From Cyclaneusma minus (lineage: Eukaryota; Ascomycota; Leotiomycetes; Marthamycetales; Marthamycetaceae), in the NCBI GenBank assembly GCA_037179335.1, contig JAKZHN010000024.1:186001-250000 (forward strand): a stretch of 64,000 nt of DNA, written 5' to 3'. The position numbers were made by a program, and so were the translations under genes. Under the pieces are notes generated by a model, which was given only the letters and a program-made list of their open reading frames with translations, ran no database searches and had not been told where the DNA came from. Numbering within the stretch: the first letter of the stretch is position 1; the number at the start of each line of letters is the position of its first letter. Below are positions 11,611 to 22,063 of the stretch, piece after piece.

Positions 11611-12549
11611 CTAGAGTTTTGACATCTGCCAACCCACGCCAACGCTGCGAGCATTATTCATCATGCGTCTGATGTCATCCCCGAGCTCCTTGATGGTGTC
11701 CTTGTCACGAGGCAAAGTATGGCCTTTGGCGTGGTCGAACAGGACGGCAGTATCTTGATCACAGCAGTTGAATAGACACATAGAGCCGGCCACGTAAGGA
11801 TCCAAAGAGCCGACTAGAATGACATTTAGTACGCGATGAGGATTGTTGGGAGGAATGGACTCACTAATATGAATAGAGGGAATGTTGATGGTCAAGTCGG
11901 TCTCGTCAGAGAGCACCATACCATCCAACTCCGGACTCATCGGTGGCCAACCAGCAAAGAAAACAGCCAATTTGAACATCGTGGGTATGCCCTTTTCCTC
12001 GAACCTTCGCTGCTCGTGCAGCAAAAGCGTGGCAGCAATCGTGGCGCCCTCGGAGTATCCAATGATTCCTTCGAAGGGTCCTTCGTCCTCCATGACGCGG
12101 TAGAGATACTCGATGGCCTCAACCGTGCTTCGACGACTCTCGGAAACCGCACCGGACATGAGCAGTCGCATCTGCTCCTCTGGAGTATCCGCGTCAGGAA
12201 AGTTGCGGATTCGCTCGAGAATGTCAGTTGTGTTCTCTTCGTCTGGGTTGTCGGGCTCGATGAAGCGGTGCCATGGTGCGGCGCCGAAATATTCTTCATA
12301 GCCCTCAGGTGGCTGGGCCTGGCATGGACCTTGTATGAAGTGGAAGGTCGCAGACTTGTCGGAAGTCAACTCGTTCACGAGAGGTGCTTGGCTTCGTTAG
12401 CATGTAATTCCGAAATTTGAGGCTGGGTCGTACCCAGCTGGACCTTGAATTTCTGTACTCTATTAGCCAATACTCATGCACCGTATATTGTTGAGATGCT
12501 TTCATACCTCTGCGCTTCCATAAGCACCTGGGAGACAAAGGAAACGCAT
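11611..12549 (-). CDS. FSH1-family serine hydrolase (LovG-like polyketide-releasing enzyme)
   Basis: Four exons fit: 12508-12549, 12434-12452 (19 nt), 11865-12386 and 11611-11813, encoding 261 residues. The N-terminus MRFLCLPGAYGSAEKFKVQL is the typical FSH1 opening with an oxyanion-side LPG. The nucleophile elbow is GYSEGA (Ser132). The acid is Asp199 in GSLDPY and the base is His226 in GHTLPRD, so the alpha/beta-hydrolase triad is complete. The length matches the family. In known fungal clusters, LovG and relatives are separate thioesterases that hydrolyse the finished chain from an HR-PKS lacking its own release domain. The PKS 1.6 kb away ends in an ACP with no TE or reductase, so that role is a natural inference. 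The third intron (11814-11864) is easily missed because it reads through in frame. Confidence 0.87.
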
Positions 12550-13359
12550 GGCTGAGCTTTCAGATTAAAGATCTGCTGTTTGGTATAGAATAAGATGAAC
12601 TGATCAATTTGAGGCCGATAAAGCACCTCAACTCTGGAAGAAATAAACGTTGATAACGTGTAAATTGACAGTCGGGTTGAGTGACTTTGGTTGACTTGAA
12701 ATATTGGAATAACGACGAAGATCGTAAGTGAGAGAGCAGATGAAGATTGAGGAAGGGTGTGAGAAACGACAGTTTGTTGTTGGGAAGAGGCTCTTCATCG
12801 AAGCACAATATACCTCCGGACACTTGGCGCTTTTGGACGAACCAGATTCCTACCTCCCTGTCATAAGAAGACACGTGCAAGACGGGTATTCTTGCCCGCA
12901 AGTCAAATGGAAGAATTCTCCAGTCTGTGACCCCCCACTGTATCTGATCGGTGAGGAATGTACCCCACAGCGTGAATATCGTGAGAATCATAAGCCAGGA
13001 ATTGATGGAGTCGTACGAAGGAGCTCTACCACATACTCCGTGAGGGCTGAAGTACTAATAAGTAAGTGAGCTCCACAATTCGACTACCCCTTCCGAGTAC
13101 GTACCGTTTATTCAAGTTCATTCAAGCTTTTCGGAGCCTTTTTACACCAACCACCGGTTTCTGTGATATCGTGAACCGAGAACAGACTTCCACTCCCGAG
13201 ACACTGTTTCACCTGCAGAAATGGTTGGGGAAGCAATGCTGAAAAGAATCAAGCTTTCTTGAGGCTTGAAGTGTAACTGTATTGAGTACCTGTGCTATGT
13301 TCGCCCACCAGTCCGCGAATCCGAGGCAGCGGTTACTTGTTTCGCACCCAGCCATTTAT

Positions 13360-13368
13360 TCGGCCCGA
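13360..13368. promoter_or_regulatory. CGG-N-CCG inverted repeat (possible Zn2Cys6 site)
   Basis: TCGGCCCGA is an inverted CGG/CCG pair with a one-base spacer, the form bound by many fungal Zn2Cys6 regulators. It lies about 0.8 kb from both divergent starts. No regulator gene is visible in the locus, and nine bases can occur by chance, so this is only a candidate. Confidence 0.25.
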
Positions 13369-14032
13369 TGACACATGCAGTTCCCCAAATGTGGTTTGGT
13401 GAACTTCTTATGTTACTCTGATGAATTCCGCTGTTCTTACCATCACTCGTCTCCTAGGTCTGGACTCTGGCTACTACCTAATACAAGATGCAATAATTAG
13501 TGCGGTCTTTTCTTGGACGAATTTGACGCATGGCAGTCCAACTAACATTATAATCAGCTAGTCTCTTACCGTAATAGATCTTGAACAATCGCTAACCCGG
13601 ATGAGTACTTACCCACTGAACTCAAGTATGCTCACCCCTTTCCCAGCCTCATCCTCTTCGAGCTTATCGGCTGGCAATATTGGAACCAATTCTCCCTATG
13701 ATCTTGGCATCATGTCCAGCATGTGACAGCATATACTTTTGGAATTCGCCCCCAATTCAAGAGTAGGCTAGCTTACCTCGATCCCACCTATCACGATGAA
13801 CAGCAAACTTGTCAAACCAATGGCTGTCCCCCTGGCATGTTGGCTCAACAATGATAGCCATCACTCCGGCATTTCTACTTCTGGAGTACCGGAGCAAAAG
13901 CCCCATTAGGGCGATTTCGATGCTTTTCTCATCACTTTGGAGGGATATGCCATTTTAGCCATTTTTATTGCCTTGACACACGTCTACTTGACTTCAGATT
14001 CCTCATAGGCTCAAGCTTTATCTAGCCGTGAG

Positions 14033-14038
14033 TATATA
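14033..14038 (+). promoter_or_regulatory. TATA-like box of the PKS gene
   Basis: TATATA lies 116 bp upstream of the PKS ATG, in an otherwise mixed-composition promoter. The distance suits a fungal TATA element plus a short 5' UTR. Confidence 0.35.
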
Positions 14039-14153
14039 GCCGCCTTGACTACTAAGACTTGCTTGTGTTCCAGCCTTTTGGTCATTTCACGATTCACGAC
14101 ATCCCCAAGAGCAACGAGTTGAAAACTTTCACATCGAAAAGCACGCCACAGAG

Positions 14154-17100
14154 ATGTGGCCCGCCGCGACCACTTCATCGTCAGATGCGGCTCCTTTGAA
14201 AGTAACTGTCAACGGCCAAAATGGCTCGGCTACTACATCGCCGGAATCGCCATCTCAAACAAAACTCAATGGACACACTATCAAGCAACCAAATGGCTCT
14301 ACGAACGGGCTCACAAATGGACACAGCAATGGTACGGCCAACGGTACAGCCAATGGCCACGCAGCTCAAAATGGCTCCTCCGAGCCAGAGAAGCCCGCTG
14401 TCATGCCTATTGCAATCATAGGGATGTCTTGTCGGCTTCCTGGAGACGTTACTACGCCAGACGAGTTCTGGGAACTCTGCTCTCGAGCCCGAAGTGGATG
14501 GTCTAAGATTCCCGAAGCGAGATTCAACCACGAAAGCTTCTACCATCCGAACCAAGGAAAGGAGGGCTGCTACAATCCTGTCGGAGGACACTTTCTTGAC
14601 GAAGATGTTGGTCTCTTCGATGCACCTTTCTTCAGTTTGACAGCCCAGGAAGCGACTAGCATGGATCCTCAGCAAAGAATTTTACTCGAGTGCACCTTTG
14701 AGGCGCTGGATAATGCGGGAATTCCCAAACACAGTATTGTCGGAAAAGACGTAGGAGTGTTCATTGGCGGAACGTTTTCTGAATACGAAGCCTCTACCTT
14801 CCAGGACAAAGATACCATTCCCATGTATCAAGCTACCGGCTGCGCTTTTGCCATGCAGTCAAACCGCTTGTCTCACTTTTTCGATCTGCGTGGGCCGAGT
14901 TTTACTATGGACACGGCCTGCTCCTCCAGTCTGCTGGCCTTGCACTTGGCTTGTCAAAGTATTCGCAACGGAGAATCAGCCCAGGCTCTCGTTGGCGGAT
15001 GTCACCTGAACATGCTTCCAGAAAGCTGGATTTCTATGTCCATGTCGAGGCTGTACTCGGACGAGGGCAAATGTTTCTCTTTCGACAGTAGAGGAACAGG
15101 CTTTGGTCGCGGAGAAGGATGTGGCATGGTGGTTCTGAAGCCCCTGGACCAAGCACTGAAGGACAACGATTGTATCAGATCGGTGATTGTCAACACCGGT
15201 TCGAACCAAGATGGCAAGACCCCAGGTATCACGATGCCCAACGGTGCAGCTCAAGGTAAGTTGATATCTGATAGAACCATTCTTCGCTCAGTTTTGGTTT
15301 CGATTCTGACTGATATGTAATTCAGAGGATCTCATGCGCGCGGTGTATAAGAATGCGAATATCAATCCCGCAGACACCGGCTACGTAGAAGCACACGGGA
15401 CTGGCACGAAGGTCGGCGATCCGATCGAGGCAACCGCTATCCATAATGTCTTTGGTGAAGGCAGGTCAGCGAGACAACCTTTGTTCCTAGGTTCTGTCAA
15501 GTCGAACATTGGCCATCTGGAGGCTGCCTCAGGTATTGTTTCTGTGATCAAAGCTGCCATGATGCTTGAGCGCAAATGGATTCTTCCGAACTATGACTTT
15601 CAACACCCCAATCCGAAAATCCCCTTTTCCGAATGGGGTCTCAAGGTCCCTACAAGTCAACGCCCATGGCCGCGACTCAAGCGCTACGCAAGCATCAACA
15701 ACTTCGGGTTCGGCGGTACAAACGCTCACGTCGTTCTTGAGAGAGCACCATTTGTGAAAGCCCCAGCAGGGGAGGAATCATCGCCAGGTGCAACGCCAAC
15801 CCAACAACGGAAAATCTTCGTGCTCTCTGCGAACGACAAAAGTGCATTGGAATCGATGATGAAAAAGATTGGCATCTACCTGGAACAGCGACCGGAGATT
15901 TTCCAGAGTGATCTCACTGGGAAATTGGCATACACGCTGGGCCAGCGACGATCTCTTCTGCAATGGCGTGTTGCTATACCCGCTGTGACGACCATGGAAC
16001 TTATTGAGATCTTGGGAGCAGAACAAGTAACTGCTGTCCGCGCTGCCGACCCCCTGAGAATCGGTTTCGTCTTTACCGGACAGGGCGCTCAGTGGTATGG
16101 CATGGGTCGCGAGCTGTACGAGCTATACCCCGTGTTTGCCGATACTCTGGATCACTGCGACAGATGCTTGACAGCCTTTGGTGCCGACTTCTCCCTACTA
16201 GAGGAATTGTCCAAGGACGAGGCAACCTCACAGGTCAATGCGGCTCATATTAGCCAGCCGGCTTGCACAGCTGTTCAATTGGCTCTGGTTGACTTGTTTC
16301 GTTCTTGGGGCATTCGCCCTTCTGCAGTCGCTGGGCACTCCAGTGGCGAGATTGGAGCAGCATATGCTGCCGGCATTCTAGACCTCGAGTCCAGTATGCA
16401 GATCGCCTACCACAGAGGTGGATTGATTCCAGTGCTGAAGCAGAGATACCCCAAGCTGGAGGGAACGATGATGGCTGTTGGAGCAGGCAAAGATGAAATC
16501 ACACCACTCATTGAGCAGCTCAAGGAGAAGGAGGTCAAAGTTGCTTGTATCAACAGTCCTTCGAGTGTCACGGTATCTGGTGACGAGCCTGCGATTAATG
16601 AGCTCCAAAAGATCATTGAAGAGAAGGGCATGTTCAATAGAGTGCTAAAGACTGGCACTGCTTATCATTCTCACCATATGAACTTGGTCGCCAAAGACTA
16701 TACGGAATCTCTTCGGTCGCTACCTGCCCCTGCAGCAACAGAAACCAAATTCTTCTCATCGCTTTTGGGACGAGAAATTGATGCCTCCCAGCTTGATTCG
16801 TCCTACTGGGTCCAGAACTTGACATGCCCAGTACGCTTTTCTGAGGCTCTAACGCAGATGGTCGAGCCCAGCAAAGAACACCCAACTGGTGTCAACATGC
16901 TCCTCGAGCTTGGTCCTCATTCTGCGCTCCAGGGGCCGGTCAAACAGATTCTCAAGGCAGCCGGAGCCAATGCTATGAAAATTCCCTACGCATCTGCTTT
17001 GCTGAGAAAGAAGGATGCTGTCCAGACAGCTCAAGACATGGCGGCAACGCTTTTCAGCAGAGGGTTGAACATTGATCTCGGAGCCATCAACTTTCCACGA

Positions 17101-20100
17101 TTGGAAAAACCACAGACCGCTCTGTTGACGGACCTGCCGAGGTACCCCTGGAACCATCAAAACAGATACTGGCACGAATCTCGGATAGCTCAGCAGAACA
17201 AGCACAGGAAAACAGCTCGTAACGACATGATTGGGACACTTGCAAACTATTCCAATGACCTGGAGCCGACTTGGAGAAACGTCGTTCGTTCTGATGACTT
17301 GCCATGGCTTCGGCATCACAAGATCCAAGGTGTGACTGTGTATCCGATGTCTGCATTTGTGGTCATGGCCATCGAAGCTGCTTCTCAGAGAGCAGCAACA
17401 AGAGGCGTCACAATTGATAGATTTGAGCTTCGTGACATTAACGTCGAGGTCCCGCTCATGATGACCGACGACGTTGAGATGACCATCACGCTCAGAAAAC
17501 CTCAAGATGGTTTACAGGCTGAAACGTGGGACGAGTTCAGAATCCACTCCTGGACTAAAGACAAAGGCTTCACGGAGAATTGCAAAGGATTGATCTTCGC
17601 CAAAAGCAACTCGGCCAACGGCGTGGATGAGCAGTTCCGGGCACGAAACGTTGAGGATAGTCTGAACTCAAGCATCGCTGAGATCAACGGCACCAACAAG
17701 AACTTGGTCGACAAGACTAAGTTGTACGAGGACCTGGCTGAGATTGGCGTGGACTTCGGTCCGACGTTTCAGGGGCTTGATGACTGCGAGGCCAGTTCCC
17801 ACTGTTCAAGGGCCAGTCTGGTTGCTGCCGACATAGCTCAGGAGATGCCAAGCGGGTACATGACCAGCATGGTGGTTCATCCGACGCTTGTCGAGTCTCT
17901 GATCGAAATGTACTGGCCAATATTTGGCGCTGATCGGTCTCCAGAGACCGTCTACTTGCCCTCATCCATTGGAAGAATGTCAGTTTCTCCCAAGATCACG
18001 GAATTGGCAAAAACTCCAGGAGACAAACTCCAAGCATATTGCAAAGGGAGTATGCCTACCGTCGCTCGACCGACTAAGGTGACAATGTTTGCAACCACTC
18101 CAGATGCCAAGGAATCTTTGATCACGATAGCGGACTTGACGATATCCCCTATCATCGAACGAAAGGCCGAGGAAGAAGAAGTGCACCGAGAGCTTTGCTA
18201 CAAGCTCGAATGGGAGCCTGCGTTTGAAGCTTCCGAAGAGAGCAACGGCGTCTCGGGTCTTGCCCTTGAGTCGGATGTGGTCATCATCCGCGGACAAAAC
18301 GACTATCAGAAAGAGCTCGCCACTCTTCTATCCGAGACTCTTGCCACCCAAATCCACAAGAAATCTTCATCCATCTTTTCCGGCGCCCTAAACATGCTAG
18401 GAAGTCAGAAGAAGCCCGAAATTGGCACTCTCGACAGCATCAACACAGACGGAAAACTCGTCATATTCCTTCCCGAACTGTCGCAGCCCCTCCTTGCCTC
18501 TCTCACCGCCCCTCAATTCCACGCCCTCCAAACAATAATGTCCAACACAGCCGGCATTCTCTGGCCCGTCCGCAGCGCTTACTCATCTTCACAATGCCCC
18601 GAATCCAACATGGTGACCGGCATGAGCCGCAGCATCCGCTCGGAAACGCTACTGAAATTCGCCACGCTCGATTTGGGAATGAGCACCGCGCTGTCAGCCC
18701 AAAGGACCGCAGATGCGATTCTCAAAGTCTTCGGAAAGGCCTTTGCGGCCGAAGCGTCGCCAACTTGCGAGTTGGAATACATGGAAAGGGATGGGAAGTT
18801 TTTGACGCCGAGGATTGTGGATGACAGGGTGATGAATGAGTGGGTTCATAAAGCGACGAATCCGTCGGCGCTGGAGCAGACAAGGTGGGAGTCGGAGGGG
18901 AGAGCGATGAAGATGGTGATAACCACACCGGGAGCGCTTGATACGCTGCATTTTGTGGACGATGAACTGATGGACGTGCCTCTGCCCGATGATCAGATCG
19001 AAGTTCAGGTCAAGGCTATTGGCATGACGACTCGAGACCTCGATGTGGCTTCAGGTCATGATGATGCTCATGATTTTGGTGCTGAGTGCAGTGGTATTGT
19101 CACTGCAATTGGAAGCCAAGTTACTGGCTTCAAAGTAGGAGACCGTGTTGCGATGGCTAGTAAAAGCTCGTACAGGACTTTCGCTCGTGCTACTGCAGGG
19201 TTTGCTTTCAAGCTTCCTGAAAACACAACCTTCGAAGCTGGCGCGACGATCCCCACCGCCTTCTGCACAGCGTATTACAGCTTGGTCGAGCTCGGTCGAT
19301 TGTCCGAGGGTGAAAGCGTTCTCATTCACGCTGCTGCGGACGCAGTTGGCCAAGCTGCCATCACCGTAGCACGCACCATTCCCTCCGTCGAGATATTCGC
19401 AACTGTTGGCAGCGCGGAAGAAAAGGCTTTGCTTGTGAAGAATCACGGCCTTTCCGAAGACCGTATCTTCCACAGCGGAAGCACCTTCTTCGCAGATGCG
19501 ATCAGGAAATCAATTAACGGCAAAGGAGTCGATGTCGTGCTCAGCCCTCTGCTAGCAGGCGACGTACTGCAGGAGACTTGGGCCTGTCTGGGCAATTTTG
19601 GACGGTTTGTGAATGTCGGAAAGGGAGATGCAAAAACGATCGGAGCTCGGGTTGACCGCAATGCCAGTTTCATGTCTGTCAATATTGAGGACGTGGCTGC
19701 TGAAAGGCCGAAGGTAATGCAGAAGCTAATCTCGCAAGTATCGATGGCTTTGAGTGCCGGTCATATCAAGGATATTTCCCCTATTGACGTTTTCCCGATG
19801 TCTGAAGTGGACAAAGCTTTCAAGACTCTTTACCACGGGGAGTATCATGGAAAGCTGGTTGTTTCGTCTCAGCCGGATGACCAAGTCAAAGTAAGTGCCC
19901 CTGACTCCATGAATCTTGCGACTAGGTCAGTGGTAGCTGATGATTCTCAGGCGACTCCATCTAAGCGCACCAAGGATCTTCTGAAAGCGGACGCTACCTA
20001 TATTCTCATCGGTGGTACCGGTGGTCTAGGTAGAAGCATGGCCCGACGAATGGTCAGCAAAGGCGCCCGAAACATCGTCCTTGTGTCTCGCAGCGGCTCC

Positions 20101-21157
20101 GCCAGTGGCAAGGTAAAGGAGTTGATTGACGAGTCACAACTGGCCGGCGCCAACATCATCGTGCGCCGCTGCAATGTAGCAGACAAAGCCCAAGTCGAGC
20201 AGCTCATCTCGCAAGACCTCGCCAACATGCCGCCCATCCGCGGTATCGTCCACGGAGCAATGGTTCTCAAGGTCCGTCTCCCTCCCCATTCCCTCCCCCA
20301 TCTCCCAGCATTCGCTGACATCCCCACCCCAGGACGCACTGTTCGAAAAAATGACTTTCCCCGACTGGAACGACGTCGTTGCCTCCAAGGTCCCCGGCGC
20401 GCTCAACTTCCACCATTCCCTGCTCACCACCCCACTTGACTTTTTCATCGTCATCTCCTCCGCCGCCACCGCCGTAGGTAACCGCGGTCAAGCCGCGTAC
20501 AGCGCTGCCAATGCCTTCCTCAACGCCTTTGCGCAATACCGCCTCTCCTTGGGCCTTCCTGCTTCTTCCATCGACCTCACTGCCGTCTCCGACGCCGGCT
20601 ACCTGGCTGAAGACTTAGAGAAAGCGGCGGAAGTAGCCAAGAATCTCGGTTCCGACACGATCTGCGAGTCCGAAGTACTTGCGCTCATCGAAGCCGCCAT
20701 TCAAGGCAAGCTCGGAAAAGCATGCAACGAGCACACAATCACAGGCATGCGCATTGCCCCTGACAACATGCCATTCTGGACTCCCGACGCGAAATTCAAG
20801 CATCTTCGGGAAAGAGCGGAAGAAGAAGCCAAGGCGCTTGCAGGCTCCTCGCAAGCAGAGAACATTTCCTTCAACGCGGCATTGAAAGCCGCAAAGACCA
20901 TGAGCGAAGCCGAAGAAGTGGTGATTCGTGGTTTGGTAGAGAAGCTTGCAGCAGTGCTGATGCTGGAGAAAGAGGACGTGGTGCCGACTAAGAGCTTGAC
21001 GCAGTATGCGCTGGATAGTCTGGTGGCAATCGAGGTGCGGAACTTTATTACAAGAGAGTTTGAGGCGAATTTGCAGGTGTTGGAGTTGTTGAGTAGTGGG
21101 AGTGTGGAGACGTTGGCGAAGGCAATTTGCGCGAAGAGTAAGATTGTGAAGTTTTAG
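14154..21157 (+). CDS. Highly reducing type I polyketide synthase, KS-AT-DH-ER-KR-ACP
   Basis: Four exons fit: 14154-15255, 15326-19890, 19951-20271 and 20333-21157, giving 2270 residues. An Asn-Gly-rich N-terminus (about residues 20-75) precedes the domains. KS (from ~84) has Cys256 in DTACSSS, His391 in EAHGTGT and His431 in SNIGH. AT has GHSSGE with Ser706. DH has the HxxxGxxxxP histidine His1032, but the second motif reads HPTLVES, so Glu1224 stands where Asp is usual. ER has the cofactor stretch LIHAAADAVGQ (from Leu1700). KR has GGTGGLG (~1910) and Tyr2052 in AAYSAANAF. ACP carries the phosphopantetheine serine Ser2225 in LDSL. No S-adenosylmethionine motif is seen between DH and ER, so there is no C-methyltransferase, and no TE or terminal reductase follows the ACP. 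It should make a reduced, unmethylated chain that needs release in trans, which fits the adjacent FSH1 hydrolase. The product is unknown. Confidence 0.93.
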
Positions 21158-22063
21158 GAGGGGATGGGGTGATACATTTCTGTACTTGTAGTTTTGGTTT
21201 GCGCGGTTCGTTTTCCGCGGGTTGTGTTGTTTTGTGTATCCTTTAGGGCAGCCTGGTTACCCATTAGATTTCGCTTCAAACAATCTACAGTCTTTTGCCA
21301 TTACAATTTGCAAGGTCCTGATAGCAGAGGCTCCCCAGCGACAGTAGACCAGAACGATAGGCGTAAGACAAGCCCCAGCTGATGCTTGACAGGGTAGTTT
21401 GTCGTTGACTCGTTGCAAGTTTTGTCGCGGCTGCTGTCGCAAATCGGCGCCAGGATCTCGTGGACAGCGGTGGTGGAAAGCTGCAACAAAGTGGTCGTGG
21501 TTATTGAGATCGACTGTATAAAGATCCAGCTCAAACAGTAGTTTGTGGGTTTTGGAATCAGGTATGGAAGCTCCATGACGACCTCTGCTGGATTCATGGC
21601 TACTCGGAACTCCGTGGTGGACACACATGGTCTGGAAAAAGACCGACGACATAACAATTGGTGATACAGTGGGTGGAAAAAAGTCTGAATACGGTCTACA
21701 GTCTCCGCTGGATTGCGAATATCCCAATTAACCAGGAATATTCCCAGTAATTAGGAATATTCCAAACGCTTTGGAATATTCCAAATAATTTGGGAAAATC
21801 CAAATTATTGGGAATACTCCTGGTAACCTGGTTATTTGGAATAATTACCATTATTCAGAAACTGTAGACCGTATTCAGACTTTTTTCCTCCCACTGTAGC
21901 TGATGATATGATGTGATAGTGGATTCTGATCTGCAGAGGAGGATTCGAACTTGCTATGACAAGCTACTGTCAGCTATCTAGGACTGCTATGTGTGGAAGA
22001 GCAGAGAATGCTGCCTACTCGCGCCAAACTCAATATCACGATCCCAGCCTCAACTAGCCCCTC
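21158..22063. other. Intergenic between convergent PKS and REX3 genes
   Basis: Contains the PKS 3' flank and the MITE. Open frames at 21257-21727 (-) overlap the MITE boundary and show no domain. A B-box-like GTTCGAATCC (minus strand, ~21943-21952) is not embedded in a tRNA cloverleaf. Confidence 0.5.
21667..21896. mobile_element. Tc1/mariner-type MITE, 230 bp
   Basis: Terminal inverted repeats of 36 bp (21667-21702 and 21861-21896) differ at one position. They begin CAGTGGG and are flanked by TA on both sides (21665-21666 and 21897-21898), as expected for a Tc1/mariner-type target duplication. The A+T-rich interior is itself a loose palindrome with several GGAATATTCC-like boxes. No coding capacity is present, so it is a nonautonomous miniature element. 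It lies about 0.5 kb past the PKS stop. Confidence 0.85.

Larger units (their letters stand above)
12550..14153. promoter_or_regulatory. Divergent 1.6-kb promoter between hydrolase and PKS
   Basis: The hydrolase reads left and the PKS reads right from this segment, so it can co-regulate the pair. Open frames at 12560-12991 (-) and 12728-13069 (+) overlap one another and match no family I recognise, so I treat them as noncoding. A CGG-N-CCG site and a TATA-like box are listed separately. Confidence 0.5.

Noticed and set aside
12560..13069. Opposed 143- and 113-residue frames in the PKS/hydrolase promoter
   Set aside because: They overlap antisense, match no family, and fill what must be a divergent promoter.
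21721..21860. RIP-mutated transposon core
   Set aside because: The A+T-rich interior is short, palindromic and has no coding remnant; it is explained by MITE structure without invoking RIP.
21930..22030. tRNA-like B box (GTTCGAATCC, minus strand)
   Set aside because: The T-stem does not pair and no A box or acceptor stem can be drawn.
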